NCBI GenBank assembly: GCA_018335195.1
Contig: JAGXKN010000009.1
Coordinates: 1-64,000, forward strand
Source: Desulfobacterales bacterium
GTDB lineage: Bacteria; Desulfobacterota; Desulfobacteria; Desulfobacterales; Desulfosalsimonadaceae
Direction of reading: 5' to 3'
Length of the DNA: 64,000 bases
Part shown: one piece after another, positions 24,285 through 33,250 of the stretch
Position numbering within the stretch: position 1 is the stretch's first letter
How the letters are laid out: each line of letters starts with the position of its first letter
Notes under the pieces: model-generated
The model's database searches: none
What the model saw: only the letters and a program-made list of their open reading frames with translations
What the model was told of the DNA's origin: nothing
Translations under genes and position numbers: made by a program

Positions 24285-26642
24285 TCAATGCTTTTCATCT
24301 TCCGCGTGCGCCGGTAGCGGCGGCAGGCCCGGCTTAAAAATCAGGATCAGCGGCGGCAGCACGAACATGTCGCCGATTACGGCAAAGACCATGGCAAATG
24401 CCGTGAGCATCCCGAACATCCGGGTCGGCAGGATGCCGCCGAGAATCATTACAAAAAAGCCCGCAAACAAAATCAGCGTGGTGATCACGATCGGCTTTCC
24501 CACGTCTGCAAAGGTCTGCACCATGGCCGTCTCAGAATCCGGCTGCAAGGCGATGTTTCTTCGTATCCAGGTTATAAAGTGAATGCTGTCATCCACGGCA
24601 ATACCGATGGTGACGCTGGCGATCATGATCGTTGCCACGTCCAGCGGAATGCCGAGCCATCCCATCAGGCCCAGGGTCATGACAATGGGAAACAGGTTGG
24701 GAACCATTGCAAAGACGGCCAGCCAGAAATTTCTGCAGACAAAAAGCATTACCAGGAAAATAATTGTAAATGCCGTGAGAAAGCTCCTTTGCTGCCCCTG
24801 CTGCAGGTTGCGGTCCATGGACAGATAAAGAGAGGAAAGCCCGGTAATCCGGAAGGAAACATCTGCGCCCAGCTTGTTTTCCAGAAAGCTGCGGGCCCGG
24901 GCGTGCAACCGATAGCCTTCCTCGTTGGACTTCCAGGTGGACAGAAAGGTCATGGCAATCTGCCTGTGATCCATCGAAATGGTCCGGTCCAGCACCGCGG
25001 GGTCGACCAGTTCGTAGGCATCCATAATATCAAGACGGGAGTCCGGTATCCTGTATTCATCCGGATCATTGCCGTTGATTGCCTGGTTAAACTCCTTGAG
25101 GTAGTTGACGATTGAAAATCCATGGGTGATCACCGCGTGCTCGGATACCAGGGTTTGCTGAACTGCATCCATCCGCCTGAGAATTTGCGGGTTTTCAAAA
25201 TTTTTGCCGTTTTCTGAACGGATCCAGATGACAAAGGGGATGGTCCCGCCGAAGTGATTTTCAATGACCGTGAAGTCCTTTTTAATCGGATTGTCTTCCG
25301 GCAGGTAGTTGATGGTGTTGGTTTCGAACCGAAGCCGCATGATGCCGAGCACGGCCAGAACGACAACGCCTGCAAACACGAAAAACAGGAACCATTTCCG
25401 CCGGGTGGCAAACCGGCCCAGGCACAATAGCACCCGGAAAAAACCGTCTGTTTGCCGGCCGGGTTGCCGCCCGGACCTGATCTTATCCAGCGCTCTTCCC
25501 ACCACTTGCGGCATCAGGGAAACCAGCGGCGGCAGGGTCATTATGGAAAGGATAAAGGCCAGCATCACGCTGATCGCGGTAAACAAACCAAGCACGGCTA
25601 CCGGCCGGATATCGCTGGTGTAAAAGGAAAGAAATCCCGCACCCGTGGTCAGACTGGTAAACAGGCACGGAAACCAGACCTGCCGGATGGTCCGGCGCAG
25701 TGCGGAAACCGCATCCAGGTTATGCTTGCGGGCGGTCTCCTTTAAATGGACCAGGATGTGAATCGAATCGGCAACCGCAATGGCCAGAAGGATCGCCCCC
25801 ATGGTGCTGGTGATAATATTAAACGACTCGCCGCTGAAAACATAAAAGCCCACCCCCCATATTAGAATCACAAGCAGATTGACTTCACATAAAAGAACCA
25901 GGCTCATCTGCCGCAGCAAAAGCATCATCAGGATCAGTATAAGCACGAGAATCACCGGGATAAAGGTTTTGAAGTCCTTTTCAGACAAACGGTTCATCTC
26001 GACTTCCACAAACGAGGGCCCGGAGCAATAAACCTTAAAGTGATCCCCAGCTATTCGCCCGGAAACCGATAAAACCGAATTAGCGGTCTTGCGTTTCCGG
26101 TCTTCGCCCATGCCTTCAAGTTCCACATGAACCGCCGTCATCTGCGCATCCGGGGTCAGCAGGTACTTATTGACAAACCTGTTTTCCAGGGCCCGGGCCT
26201 TGGCCCTGTCTGCCTGTGAATCCGTTAGCCGCCCGTCGGGCACCACTTGCCGGAGCATGATGGTATCCTCGGTGCCGTGAAATTCCTCGACGCTAGTGAG
26301 GCTGACCACCCGGTCCACCCCATCCACTCGCCTGAGCGCGTCGGTTAATTTACGTATGATCTCCAGGCGCTGATTGGTAAACAGATCTTCATGCGCCAGG
26401 GCAACAATGGAAAATTCCTCACTGCCAAAAATTCCCTGGAACTGTTCATAAGCTGCAAACTTTGGATCATCGGATTCGAAAAACACCCGGATATGATTGT
26501 TGTGCGTCTGCTGAAAAAAGCAGTAAAGGAAAAACAGGGTCATAATCAGGATCAGCCCCAGAATCCGGCGAGGGTGGGCAAACACCCCGTCAATAAACCG
26601 GTAGACCCATTTTCTGGCAGTGAAGTTCAGCATCAAATCCAC
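24285..26642 (-). CDS. RND superfamily (MMPL-type) exporter
   Basis: The 785-residue integral membrane protein has the two-fold RND layout. One N-terminal helix (ILGLILIMTLFFLYCFF) leads to a large extracytoplasmic loop (about 60-230). Six helices follow, including GAILLAIAVADSIHILVHL. A second helix and loop (about 440-620) precede the second helix bundle, with SVTIGIAVDDSIHFITWI. The paired GxxxAVDDSIH motifs are the proton-relay segments of the MMPL/HpnN subgroup, which exports lipids or hydrophobic compounds. No membrane-fusion or outer-membrane partner is adjacent. The start is GTG 26642 or ATG 26633; neither has a clear Shine-Dalgarno. Confidence 0.87.
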   Translation of the reverse strand: MDLMLNFTARKWVYRFIDGVFAHPRRILGLILIMTLFFLYCFFQQTHNNHIRVFFESDDPKFAAYEQFQGIFGSEEFSIVALAHEDLFTNQRLEIIRKLTDALRRVDGVDRVVSLTSVEEFHGTEDTIMLRQVVPDGRLTDSQADRAKARALENRFVNKYLLTPDAQMTAVHVELEGMGEDRKRKTANSVLSVSGRIAGDHFKVYCSGPSFVEVEMNRLSEKDFKTFIPVILVLILILMMLLLRQMSLVLLCEVNLLVILIWGVGFYVFSGESFNIITSTMGAILLAIAVADSIHILVHLKETARKHNLDAVSALRRTIRQVWFPCLFTSLTTGAGFLSFYTSDIRPVAVLGLFTAISVMLAFILSIMTLPPLVSLMPQVVGRALDKIRSGRQPGRQTDGFFRVLLCLGRFATRRKWFLFFVFAGVVVLAVLGIMRLRFETNTINYLPEDNPIKKDFTVIENHFGGTIPFVIWIRSENGKNFENPQILRRMDAVQQTLVSEHAVITHGFSIVNYLKEFNQAINGNDPDEYRIPDSRLDIMDAYELVDPAVLDRTISMDHRQIAMTFLSTWKSNEEGYRLHARARSFLENKLGADVSFRITGLSSLYLSMDRNLQQGQQRSFLTAFTIIFLVMLFVCRNFWLAVFAMVPNLFPIVMTLGLMGWLGIPLDVATIMIASVTIGIAVDDSIHFITWIRRNIALQPDSETAMVQTFADVGKPIVITTLILFAGFFVMILGGILPTRMFGMLTAFAMVFAVIGDMFVLPPLILIFKPGLPPLPAHAEDEKH

Positions 26643-26776
26643 ATGTCTGTATGGTCGTCAGCGCTAAAATCGCGTGCACCGAAAAACACCCGGTATCGAG
26701 AAAAACGGCTCCGGCCGCGTGCCGGAGATGGGGTGAAACCGCTTGACGAAAAGCATCCGTTCGCTGTATGAAACGA

Positions 26777-26877
26777 GTAAACAACCACCCGCAAAGCGAG
26801 AGAATAAAAAGACACGAAGTGTCTCTGTTTAAGTTTTGGGACCCGTTGCTAAACAGCGGGTTTTCGACAAAACAATC
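26777..26877 (+). repeat. structured intergenic repeat, copy B (101 nt, internal 25-nt deletion)
   Basis: This copy starts GTAAACAACC and ends CAAAACAATC like copies A and C. It lacks the 25 bases between the direct repeats CCCGCAAAGCG and CCCGCGAAGCG, so hairpins 1 and 2 are merged. Hairpin 3 (AGACA/TGTCT) and hairpin 4 (ACCCGTTG/CAGCGGGT) are intact. It lies between the RND exporter (pointing away) and the gene at 26936; the rest of 26643-26935 shows nothing. Confidence 0.8.
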
Positions 26878-26935
26878 AAAAGCAAAGGCGCGAAGTCTTG
26901 CCGAGTTACAGCTAATCCCCGAATAGTGGTCCGCC

Positions 26936-28606
26936 ATGTACGCCTGGAACCTGGAAAACGAACGCGCGGCTGCAGAAACCTATCTGCTGCACCGACAAAC
27001 CGACTTTACCACCACCTATATGGAGGTGTCCAACCTCCAGTATATCATTGCCCAAAATCCGGAAATCGTGCAGCTGGACACGGCCGCGGCCCTTTGCTGC
27101 GTGCTGTGCGGCAAATCACACAGCCGGCAGCGTCAGGTGTTCTTCCTGTTTAAAAAAGCCGCGGATGCCCTGGCTGCAATGCTCTGCCACCCGACTCCGG
27201 ACAGCGCCGCAGAAAAGGCCCGCACGGCCCTGGCCAGAGTCCTGTCCGACCAGACCGGACATGCATTCCGCGCTGCGGCAGAAGCAATGGGAGCGCTGCC
27301 ACTGGCCACCGGGTCCCCGGTACCCCCGGATTTTCCAAAACCATCGCCCCGGATGCAATCGGTCCTGGATCTGTCCGAGATTACCGGCACCCCCCTTTCC
27401 GGGCAAATGCAGTGGATGGGCAGAAGCCTGTTAATTGACATCAAAGAAGCGCCCGGGCGACTGCTGGTGCTGAAATTCGCCCGGCCCGGCCAGCCGGTAT
27501 CCGAACTGGCATCAGAGGCCTATTGGATGCAGTACCTGTCCCAGCTCCGGGAGATACGCAAAAGCCGGTCTGCAGTTCCGGAACCGGTTACGGATCAATA
27601 CCCGGTTGTATACCGCCTGAGCGCGTTCGCCCTGGGGATTCCCGGCGATCTGAAAATCGATGCAGAGCGACATGCCATCGCATTTAAGGTTTACCGGAGT
27701 TATTTCTGCTATCCCAATCATCCCGGCAAAGACGGTATGCTGCCAAAGGCGGAATGCCGCAGGATCCTGGGCCGAAGCGCGCATATCTTCGGCCGGCTGG
27801 CTTCACGGGACATTATCCACACCGCGCCCATCCCGCTTTTCCACAACCGGGTCCAGCGGTATCGCCGGGAGGACCGCGGGCTTTACCAGTGGCACCGGGG
27901 CGGCCGCCTGGACCAGTGGCTGGCCTCCTGCCGGTATCCGAATTTCTGCAAAAGCGGGATCCGGGATTTTGAACACCTGATCGCATTTGACGGCCCGGCC
28001 CGGAGACGCTACGAACATATCGGCGCGCACGCTTTCAGCCTGATCCTGGTGGCGGGCAGCTACTGCCGCAATCACGACGAAACGCGCACCGGCCTGGATT
28101 CACAGGGTCGCCCTGTTGACGCCCGGGACCTGTTTGACCGGAACTGGCTCAAGGATGTGCTCAATGACGTGTTTTGCAATTATTATGAAGGATTTACCGG
28201 GCAGCCGTTTTCCGGGTCCCCGCCCTGCGACCTGGACCTGCTGAGCCGCCGGCTGGTGGCGGAAATGGGCGTGGACCGTCACATGGAAGAAATCCTTCGG
28301 GTGGCCGAGCAGGAAGCCATGTCCCCGGCGGAATTCCGGGATTTCCTCAGTCAGCGGGGCTTTGACCCGCAGACAATCCGGGGGATGAAAAAGGGAGAGC
28401 AAGACATCCGCATAATGACCGGACCGCACCTGGGCGGGTTTAACGAGCGCATCTCGGTGCCGGAACTGACCCAATACGCGGCCGCGCTTTCGGCCCGCTG
28501 CATCATGGATCGTTACTGCCGGCAGCGATTTGCCGCTGCCGGCATCGGCCTGCATGAACCCGCGGGAAAGAAACCCGGTTTTTCCCTCAACGCGGAGATT
28601 TGTTGA
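26936..28606 (+). CDS. large hypothetical protein, possibly SidJ-related pseudokinase
   Basis: The 556-residue protein starts at ATG 26936 and has no signal peptide or transmembrane helix. Residues 1-140 are helical. From about 165 the order of segments recalls a protein-kinase-like fold: a strand with a lysine (LLVLKFARPG), a helix with SEAYWMQYLSQL, a hinge-like VVYRLSAFALG, and RDIIHTAPIPLFHNR resembling a catalytic loop with His and Asn. A standard HRD or DFG is absent. From memory, similar Desulfobacterales proteins carry the name SidJ-related pseudokinase; SidJ and SelO relatives use this fold to glutamylate or AMPylate proteins. The match is by recollection and pattern, so treat it as a hypothesis. 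A small Cys-rich gene follows four bases later. Confidence 0.5.
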   Translation: MYAWNLENERAAAETYLLHRQTDFTTTYMEVSNLQYIIAQNPEIVQLDTAAALCCVLCGKSHSRQRQVFFLFKKAADALAAMLCHPTPDSAAEKARTALARVLSDQTGHAFRAAAEAMGALPLATGSPVPPDFPKPSPRMQSVLDLSEITGTPLSGQMQWMGRSLLIDIKEAPGRLLVLKFARPGQPVSELASEAYWMQYLSQLREIRKSRSAVPEPVTDQYPVVYRLSAFALGIPGDLKIDAERHAIAFKVYRSYFCYPNHPGKDGMLPKAECRRILGRSAHIFGRLASRDIIHTAPIPLFHNRVQRYRREDRGLYQWHRGGRLDQWLASCRYPNFCKSGIRDFEHLIAFDGPARRRYEHIGAHAFSLILVAGSYCRNHDETRTGLDSQGRPVDARDLFDRNWLKDVLNDVFCNYYEGFTGQPFSGSPPCDLDLLSRRLVAEMGVDRHMEEILRVAEQEAMSPAEFRDFLSQRGFDPQTIRGMKKGEQDIRIMTGPHLGGFNERISVPELTQYAAALSARCIMDRYCRQRFAAAGIGLHEPAGKKPGFSLNAEIC

Positions 28607-28610
28607 TATC

Positions 28611-28844
28611 ATGAATCCGGATGCAAAACCCGAAAAAGGATCCGCTCTGCGCGCTTGCAAATGGTACCCGGTCTGTCCCATGCGCCGGTTTTACAAAGAG
28701 GGCCGGCTGGAGCGCAAATGGATCGAAAACTATTGCCTGGGCGATAACCAGCGCTGCATGCGCTACCGCATGGAGGTCGAGGGCCGCCCTCATCCGGACA
28801 ACATGCTGCCGGATGGAACCATTGATCCCGATCTGCCGGCATGA
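28611..28844 (+). CDS. small Cys-containing conserved protein
   Basis: The 77-residue protein begins at ATG 28611, four bases after the stop of the larger gene. It contains CKWYPVCPMRRFYKEGRL and ENYCLGDNQRCMRYRMEVEG, giving four cysteines in two pairs that could bind zinc or an iron-sulfur cluster. Small proteins of this pattern (KWYPVCPMR) are familiar from Deltaproteobacteria but have no known function to my knowledge. The tight spacing suggests co-translation with the putative pseudokinase. Confidence 0.65.
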   Translation: MNPDAKPEKGSALRACKWYPVCPMRRFYKEGRLERKWIENYCLGDNQRCMRYRMEVEGRPHPDNMLPDGTIDPDLPA

Positions 28845-28934
28845 ACCCCTGAAACTCCCCTTCCCGGTGTTATTTTTGCATCCAACACCCCATCCCTTCT
28901 GTATTCCCCTGAATCCGGAAATTTGAAGAATTCC

Positions 28935-28963
28935 TTGACAGGTCCGGTGCTTTCTTAAATACT
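28935..28963 (+). promoter_or_regulatory. sigma70-like promoter of metF
   Basis: TTGACA (28935-28940) is a perfect -35 hexamer and AATACT (28958-28963) a moderate -10 at 17-base spacing, 57 bases upstream of the metF start. No SAM or other riboswitch is recognisable in 28845-29019. Confidence 0.45.
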
Positions 28964-29019
28964 GATCCGTTTTGGCTGACTTTGGCTTGATGAACCCGGT
29001 AATACAGAGGAGGAAAAAA

Positions 29020-29895
29020 ATGCGAGTGACTGATCTTTACGCGAAAAAATCGCCGGTGATATCCATGGAGTTCTTTCCGCCCCGGGATGAAGCTGCTGCG
29101 GAAAAGTTTGACGGCATCGTGGACAAGCTGGCAGATCGAAATCCCGACTTCATGTCGGTTACCTTCGGCGCAGGTGGGTCCAACCGGGACGGATCCTACC
29201 AGACAATCAAAAAACTGGCAAAAGACAAGGGCCTGCCCACGGTCGCATATATTGCCGGATACGGGCTGGGACCGGATGAAATCACAGAAGTGCTCGACAA
29301 TTACAAAAACCTCGGGATTGAAACCATTTTCGTGATCCGCGGGGATCAGCCCAAGGACGAAAATTTCGCGGCGCATCCGGATAGTTTTTCCCATGCCTCT
29401 GATATGATCTCGTTTATCCGTCAGCGTTACGATTTTACGCTGGGATGCGCAGCCTACCCTGAAGGCCACGTGGAATCCCCCAGCCTGGAGCAGGACATCG
29501 CGTTTCTGAAAAAAAAGCAGGACAGCGGCGCCGACTACGTGGTGGCCCAGTTTTGCTATGATAACCGATTTTTCACGAATTTCATGGATAAATGCCGGGC
29601 CGCCGGAATCACGGTGCCGATCGTGCCCGGGATTATGCCAGTCTACACGGTCAAACTCATAAACATCCTTTCCAGCGTATGCGGTGCCACAATTACGCCA
29701 GAACTGCAGGAAAAGCTGGACGCAGTTGCAGACAAGGACAAGGAGACCGTGCTGCAGACAGGCATCGACTTTGCAGTGGACCAGTGCCGGGATCTTCTGC
29801 GGCAGGGGGTTTGTGGAGTGCACTTCTACACCATGAACCGCAGCAAATCCACCTGTGAAATCATCGACCGGTTAAAGGACGAAAACCTGTTCTAA
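29020..29895 (+). CDS. metF: 5,10-methylenetetrahydrofolate reductase
   Basis: The 291-residue FAD TIM-barrel enzyme starts at ATG 29020, chosen because GAGGAGGAAAAAA lies directly before it. It carries the family signature strand ISMEFFPPRD with the catalytic glutamate, then FMSVTFGAGGSNRDGS, FVIRGDQPKDEN and DYVVAQFCYDN. The C-terminal CGVHFYTMNRSKSTCEI is the closing substrate-site segment. MetF reduces methylene-THF to methyl-THF for methionine synthesis and, in acetogens and sulfate reducers, for the methyl branch of the Wood-Ljungdahl pathway. The gene stands alone here with its own promoter-like sequence, which fits the biosynthetic role; no MetV-like partner is adjacent. Confidence 0.93.
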   Translation: MRVTDLYAKKSPVISMEFFPPRDEAAAEKFDGIVDKLADRNPDFMSVTFGAGGSNRDGSYQTIKKLAKDKGLPTVAYIAGYGLGPDEITEVLDNYKNLGIETIFVIRGDQPKDENFAAHPDSFSHASDMISFIRQRYDFTLGCAAYPEGHVESPSLEQDIAFLKKKQDSGADYVVAQFCYDNRFFTNFMDKCRAAGITVPIVPGIMPVYTVKLINILSSVCGATITPELQEKLDAVADKDKETVLQTGIDFAVDQCRDLLRQGVCGVHFYTMNRSKSTCEIIDRLKDENLF

Positions 29896-29906
29896 AAGCA
29901 AGCTCA

Positions 29907-30079
29907 GGGTCAGGTCAGCTCTTGATTTATCCGGGAGTAAACAACCACCCGCAAAGCGGGTGGCTTTATTTTCCCGCGAAGCGAGAGAATAAAAAGATAT
30001 GAAATGTCTTTTTTTAAGTTTTGGAACCTGCTGCTAAGCAGTGGGTTTGTGACAAAACAATCAAGAGATGACCTGACCC
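29907..30079 (+). repeat. structured intergenic repeat, copy C (29937-30062), bounded by 19-bp inverted repeats
   Basis: The 126-nt body (29937-30062) has all four hairpins of the family. Hairpin 1 is CCACCCGC/GCGGGTGG (perfect 8 bp), hairpin 2 lies around CCCGCGAAGCG, hairpin 3 is AGATAT/ATGTCT, and hairpin 4 is CCTGCTGC/GCAGTGGG. It is flanked by GGGTCAGGTCAGCTCTTGA (29907-29925) and its near-perfect inverse TCAAGAGATGACCTGACCC (30061-30079), matching at 18 of 19 positions. The 173-base unit resembles a small non-autonomous mobile element. No target duplication or transposase is visible. The rest of 29896-30195 shows nothing. Confidence 0.8.
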
Positions 30080-30195
30080 CGTTTCAATCCGCCGCAAGTC
30101 CGGCGACCTCCATATTGACTTCCGGAATGCCGGCATTATTATAATTTCAATACCCGGAAAAAACGGGTTGACCTGTTTCATATGGAGGATTTGCC

Positions 30196-30531
30196 ATGAA
30201 CACATATCTGGATCTTGTCATCGAATCCATCGGCCGGGCACATCATCATAATCTCGCCGGCCAGGGAAGAAATTATATGGAAGTATCTATTGGAAAAACA
30301 GCCGAACAACTGGGATATCCGGAACTCAAGGAAGAATTCCGCGACGCCTATGCCATTGTGCCCTTAAAGGCGCCGGTGCCCGGCATGAAAGTGCGCATCG
30401 ACGGCCGCACATTCATCAATTACGCACAGTTCGCCTCCGGTGTGGCCGTACCGGGTTACGTGGCAGGAAAGTCCGGCCTGGCGAACAGCCCCTATGTGCC
30501 CCACGACAGCATGGTGCTCAACTTCGCATAA
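30196..30531 (+). CDS. conserved hypothetical protein
   Basis: The 111-residue protein starts at ATG 30196 with TGGAGG seven bases upstream. It has no signal peptide or membrane helix. Residues 55-105 look like a small beta-barrel (MKVRIDGRTFINYAQF, VAVPGYVAGKSG). I do not recognise a family. It ends four bases before the convergent penicillin-acylase-type gene stops, and repeat copy C lies upstream. Confidence 0.65.
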   Translation: MNTYLDLVIESIGRAHHHNLAGQGRNYMEVSIGKTAEQLGYPELKEEFRDAYAIVPLKAPVPGMKVRIDGRTFINYAQFASGVAVPGYVAGKSGLANSPYVPHDSMVLNFA

Positions 30532-30535
30532 CTGT

Positions 30536-32956
30536 TTAACGAAGTTCAAGCGTGTACCGGGTGTGTTCCCGGATGGCCGCATCGCTGAACCACCAATACA
30601 TTTTGTCCCCTTCCATGTAGGCCTTGACCTGGTCCTTTTGGTGAGGGCTGAAAACCCGGCCCGTCACTCCGCCCGGCAGCACGGCCAGGATCTTTTCATC
30701 ATCAGCCATGTCCACCACCATGCGAAGCGATGCACAGTGGGTGACCCCAAAGGGCTCGTCGTAATCGTACCATCCCCGGCAGAGGGTCTCGCCGGAGCCG
30801 GGCATAGGCATGGGACCGGTGCCCAGCAGGTCTTTTCCCGGCCCCTCCTGGCGGATCGGGCTGACAAGGGTCAGGGTGTGCACATCCCCCCAGGCCCAGT
30901 CCGCCGGGTTTTTCCCCATTTCCGGTGTCAGCCTTGACATGACATCAAGCGCGGCTTCGTGAAATAGCGTACCCAGGTCTTCCACCCGATCCGGAGTGCG
31001 CTTATCATCAAACCAGTGCGAATCCCCGGAAAGAACCATCCGCTGCAGCCGCTCCTGCCAAAAATACCAGTTCTTGAGCATGGTCATGGCTGTCTCGGAT
31101 CCCAGTTCATCCACAAACGCGCGCCTGGCAAAATCAATGTAGACGGCCTGAAAAATAGCCGGTGCGGCAAGATCCGGATCGTCTGTAAAATCCCAGTCTG
31201 AAAGGATCTGTCCCATCTGCCGGGTATCGTCATATGCCATGAGCGCATCTGCCATGACCGGGGCGATCTTCTCGGCCATCCGGTTTTTGGTGTTTCGCTG
31301 AAACCGCCAGTGGTCATCCACGGACTTTTTGCCCGGGCGTGCCATCAGGGACTTTAGCTGCTGGTAGCGGTATGACGGGGCAAAATAAGAAGAATAATAC
31401 CAGGGAAAGTCGGCAGGCACGGTCTTGTGATTGCAGGTACCGAGCCAGTCCCTGTCCGGGTTGGCGGAACGGGGCATTTTTTCCTGCGGGATCCACCCCT
31501 GCCAGTTATCCGCATCGTCGGTCACCACGTATGGAAAACTGCCGCCACCGTTTTTGCGAATGGGTAGTTTTCCGGATGCCCGGTACCCGATGTTGCCCCG
31601 GGTGTCAGCAAACACCCAGTTCAGGCACAGCATGGGAATTTCGGCAAGCGCCTCGTTCACCGCTTCTGCTGAGCGTGCGGTCAGGAGCCCGGAAAGTCCG
31701 ATTCCGGGCTGCATTGTCTCTGCCGGGGCCCAGCGCAGGGAGATCACCCGGTCGGTATCCAGGCCCGGGATCACGTCTGAAACCACCGGTCCCCGACGGG
31801 TCCGGCGGATTTGAATGGTTTCCTCCCGGAAACCGCCTTCGGCGTTTTCGTCCTTTATCCGGAGCGTTTCCGCGGTTGTCTCAAACGGAATCGATTTTTC
31901 GCCTTCCCTGTAGCGGCCTGGATCGTCCGGGTCCACGGTTTCTACGTACAGGTCCTGCATGTCCCCGTAATTGTTGGTCATGGCAATGCTGATATGTTCT
32001 GTGCGGCCGATGGCCATGCCGGGCAGGCCCGGAATATTGGCGCCCACGGCCCGGAACTCCGGCGTGATCAGTCCCACGGGATACCACACCCCGGGCAGGA
32101 TGCGCGGGTCCAGGTGGGGATCGCCGGCCAGGATCGGCCGGGGGCCAGGGGCCAGGCCCGGGCCCGCCACCCAGTTGTTGCTGCCCATGGCCATTTCCAT
32201 TCCCGGAAAATGTTCCAGATCCGCGGCCAGTTTTGCCCACGCCCGTCCGGATCCGGCAATGACATCTATTGTTTGGGCCGGCCGCTCGGCGGTTGCCCCG
32301 GCGTCTGCCGGATCGTCCGGGTTGATGTTGACCGGCAGGATCTGCCGGGCCTGCTGTCGGCCCACGGCCTGAAGCAGCATCTGGCCCACCACCTCGTGAT
32401 TGAGGTTGGCGGAAGTGGACCATGCCATGTAATAGAGAATCGACAGGCAGTCTGTCACGGTCCAGGTTTCTGCCGGGATCCCGGCGAGCTTGAATTCAAT
32501 GGGAATGTCTTCCGGGGTCTCTTCGATAAAGGCGTTTATTCCGTCCACATAGGCCCGAAAATATTTCCGGGTCTCCGGATCCAGCATATCCGCCTGTTTT
32601 CGGGCCAGCCGGTGAATGCCGATGGTGCGCATTCGGAAATCCAGGTCCCGGGCCCGCTTGCCTGCCAGCTCGCTGATCCGGCCCTGGGAAAAGAGCCGGG
32701 AAAGCTGCATCTGAAACAGCCGGTCCTGTGCCGCGGCAAAACCCTGAGCCATGATTGCGTCATGGGTGTTTTGCGCATGGATGTAGGCCATGTTTTTGCC
32801 GTCGCGCGAAATTGTAACCGGCGCATGGAAGCCTTCGACAGCCAGTTCCCCGTCCTTCCGGTAGTCATTCCAGTAGGGCATGGTAAAATAAACAACTGCC
32901 GCGCCGGCAATCAAAATGACCGCAAGACCGCCCAGAACCCACTTGATCCATTTCAT
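30536..32956 (-). CDS. penicillin acylase family Ntn-hydrolase
   Basis: The 806-residue protein starts at ATG 32956 (MKWIKWVLGGLAVILIAGAA), chosen for AAGGAG eight bases upstream. The N-terminus is a signal anchor. The family layout is a small alpha domain, a spacer and a large beta domain that opens at an autocatalytic serine. Here the candidate is the Ser in MAMGSNNWVAGPG (about residue 249), followed by PILAGDPHLDP and PGVWYPVGL. Later YGDMQDLYVE and MLCLNWVFADTRGNIGYRASG also match the family. Such enzymes cleave amide bonds of penicillins, N-acyl homoserine lactones or other acylated amines in the periplasm. The substrate is unknown. Confidence 0.9.
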   Translation of the reverse strand: MKWIKWVLGGLAVILIAGAAVVYFTMPYWNDYRKDGELAVEGFHAPVTISRDGKNMAYIHAQNTHDAIMAQGFAAAQDRLFQMQLSRLFSQGRISELAGKRARDLDFRMRTIGIHRLARKQADMLDPETRKYFRAYVDGINAFIEETPEDIPIEFKLAGIPAETWTVTDCLSILYYMAWSTSANLNHEVVGQMLLQAVGRQQARQILPVNINPDDPADAGATAERPAQTIDVIAGSGRAWAKLAADLEHFPGMEMAMGSNNWVAGPGLAPGPRPILAGDPHLDPRILPGVWYPVGLITPEFRAVGANIPGLPGMAIGRTEHISIAMTNNYGDMQDLYVETVDPDDPGRYREGEKSIPFETTAETLRIKDENAEGGFREETIQIRRTRRGPVVSDVIPGLDTDRVISLRWAPAETMQPGIGLSGLLTARSAEAVNEALAEIPMLCLNWVFADTRGNIGYRASGKLPIRKNGGGSFPYVVTDDADNWQGWIPQEKMPRSANPDRDWLGTCNHKTVPADFPWYYSSYFAPSYRYQQLKSLMARPGKKSVDDHWRFQRNTKNRMAEKIAPVMADALMAYDDTRQMGQILSDWDFTDDPDLAAPAIFQAVYIDFARRAFVDELGSETAMTMLKNWYFWQERLQRMVLSGDSHWFDDKRTPDRVEDLGTLFHEAALDVMSRLTPEMGKNPADWAWGDVHTLTLVSPIRQEGPGKDLLGTGPMPMPGSGETLCRGWYDYDEPFGVTHCASLRMVVDMADDEKILAVLPGGVTGRVFSPHQKDQVKAYMEGDKMYWWFSDAAIREHTRYTLELR

Positions 32957-33123
32957 ATGCAATTCTCCTTTTTCCGGGAAAAACGTGAAAATCCATACCT
33001 GCGGCCAACGCCGCCGTCAAAAATCAATCCAATTCGGGTAACATGCATAAAAAACACCACCCTGGACAGGACAAATGGCAAACCGCAAAGACGCACCTTG
33101 ACTTGGAATAGATATGGCAAGAT

Positions 33124-33139
33124 TTGACGTCTTCGTCAA
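33124..33139. promoter_or_regulatory. short inverted repeat upstream of the hydrolase-OsmC gene
   Basis: TTGACG (33124-33129) and CGTCAA (33134-33139) are perfect inverted arms around TCTT, followed by an AT-rich TTATAAAAA. It could be an operator next to a promoter of the gene at 33251. The rest of the gap 32957-33250 shows nothing else. Confidence 0.3.
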
Positions 33140-33250
33140 TTTATAAAAACACATGCGCCTTTGGCATGGCTTTTTTCGAAAAATGCATCGCATCCGGCCT
33201 GCTGGCGCAATTGACAAACCGGTGTTAGGTTAAAGCAGAAGGAGGGTGAT

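Noticed and set aside
18858..30062. CRISPR array formed by the three repeats
   Set aside because: The copies are thousands of bases apart with genes between them, are internally hairpin-rich and have no regular spacers or cas genes nearby.
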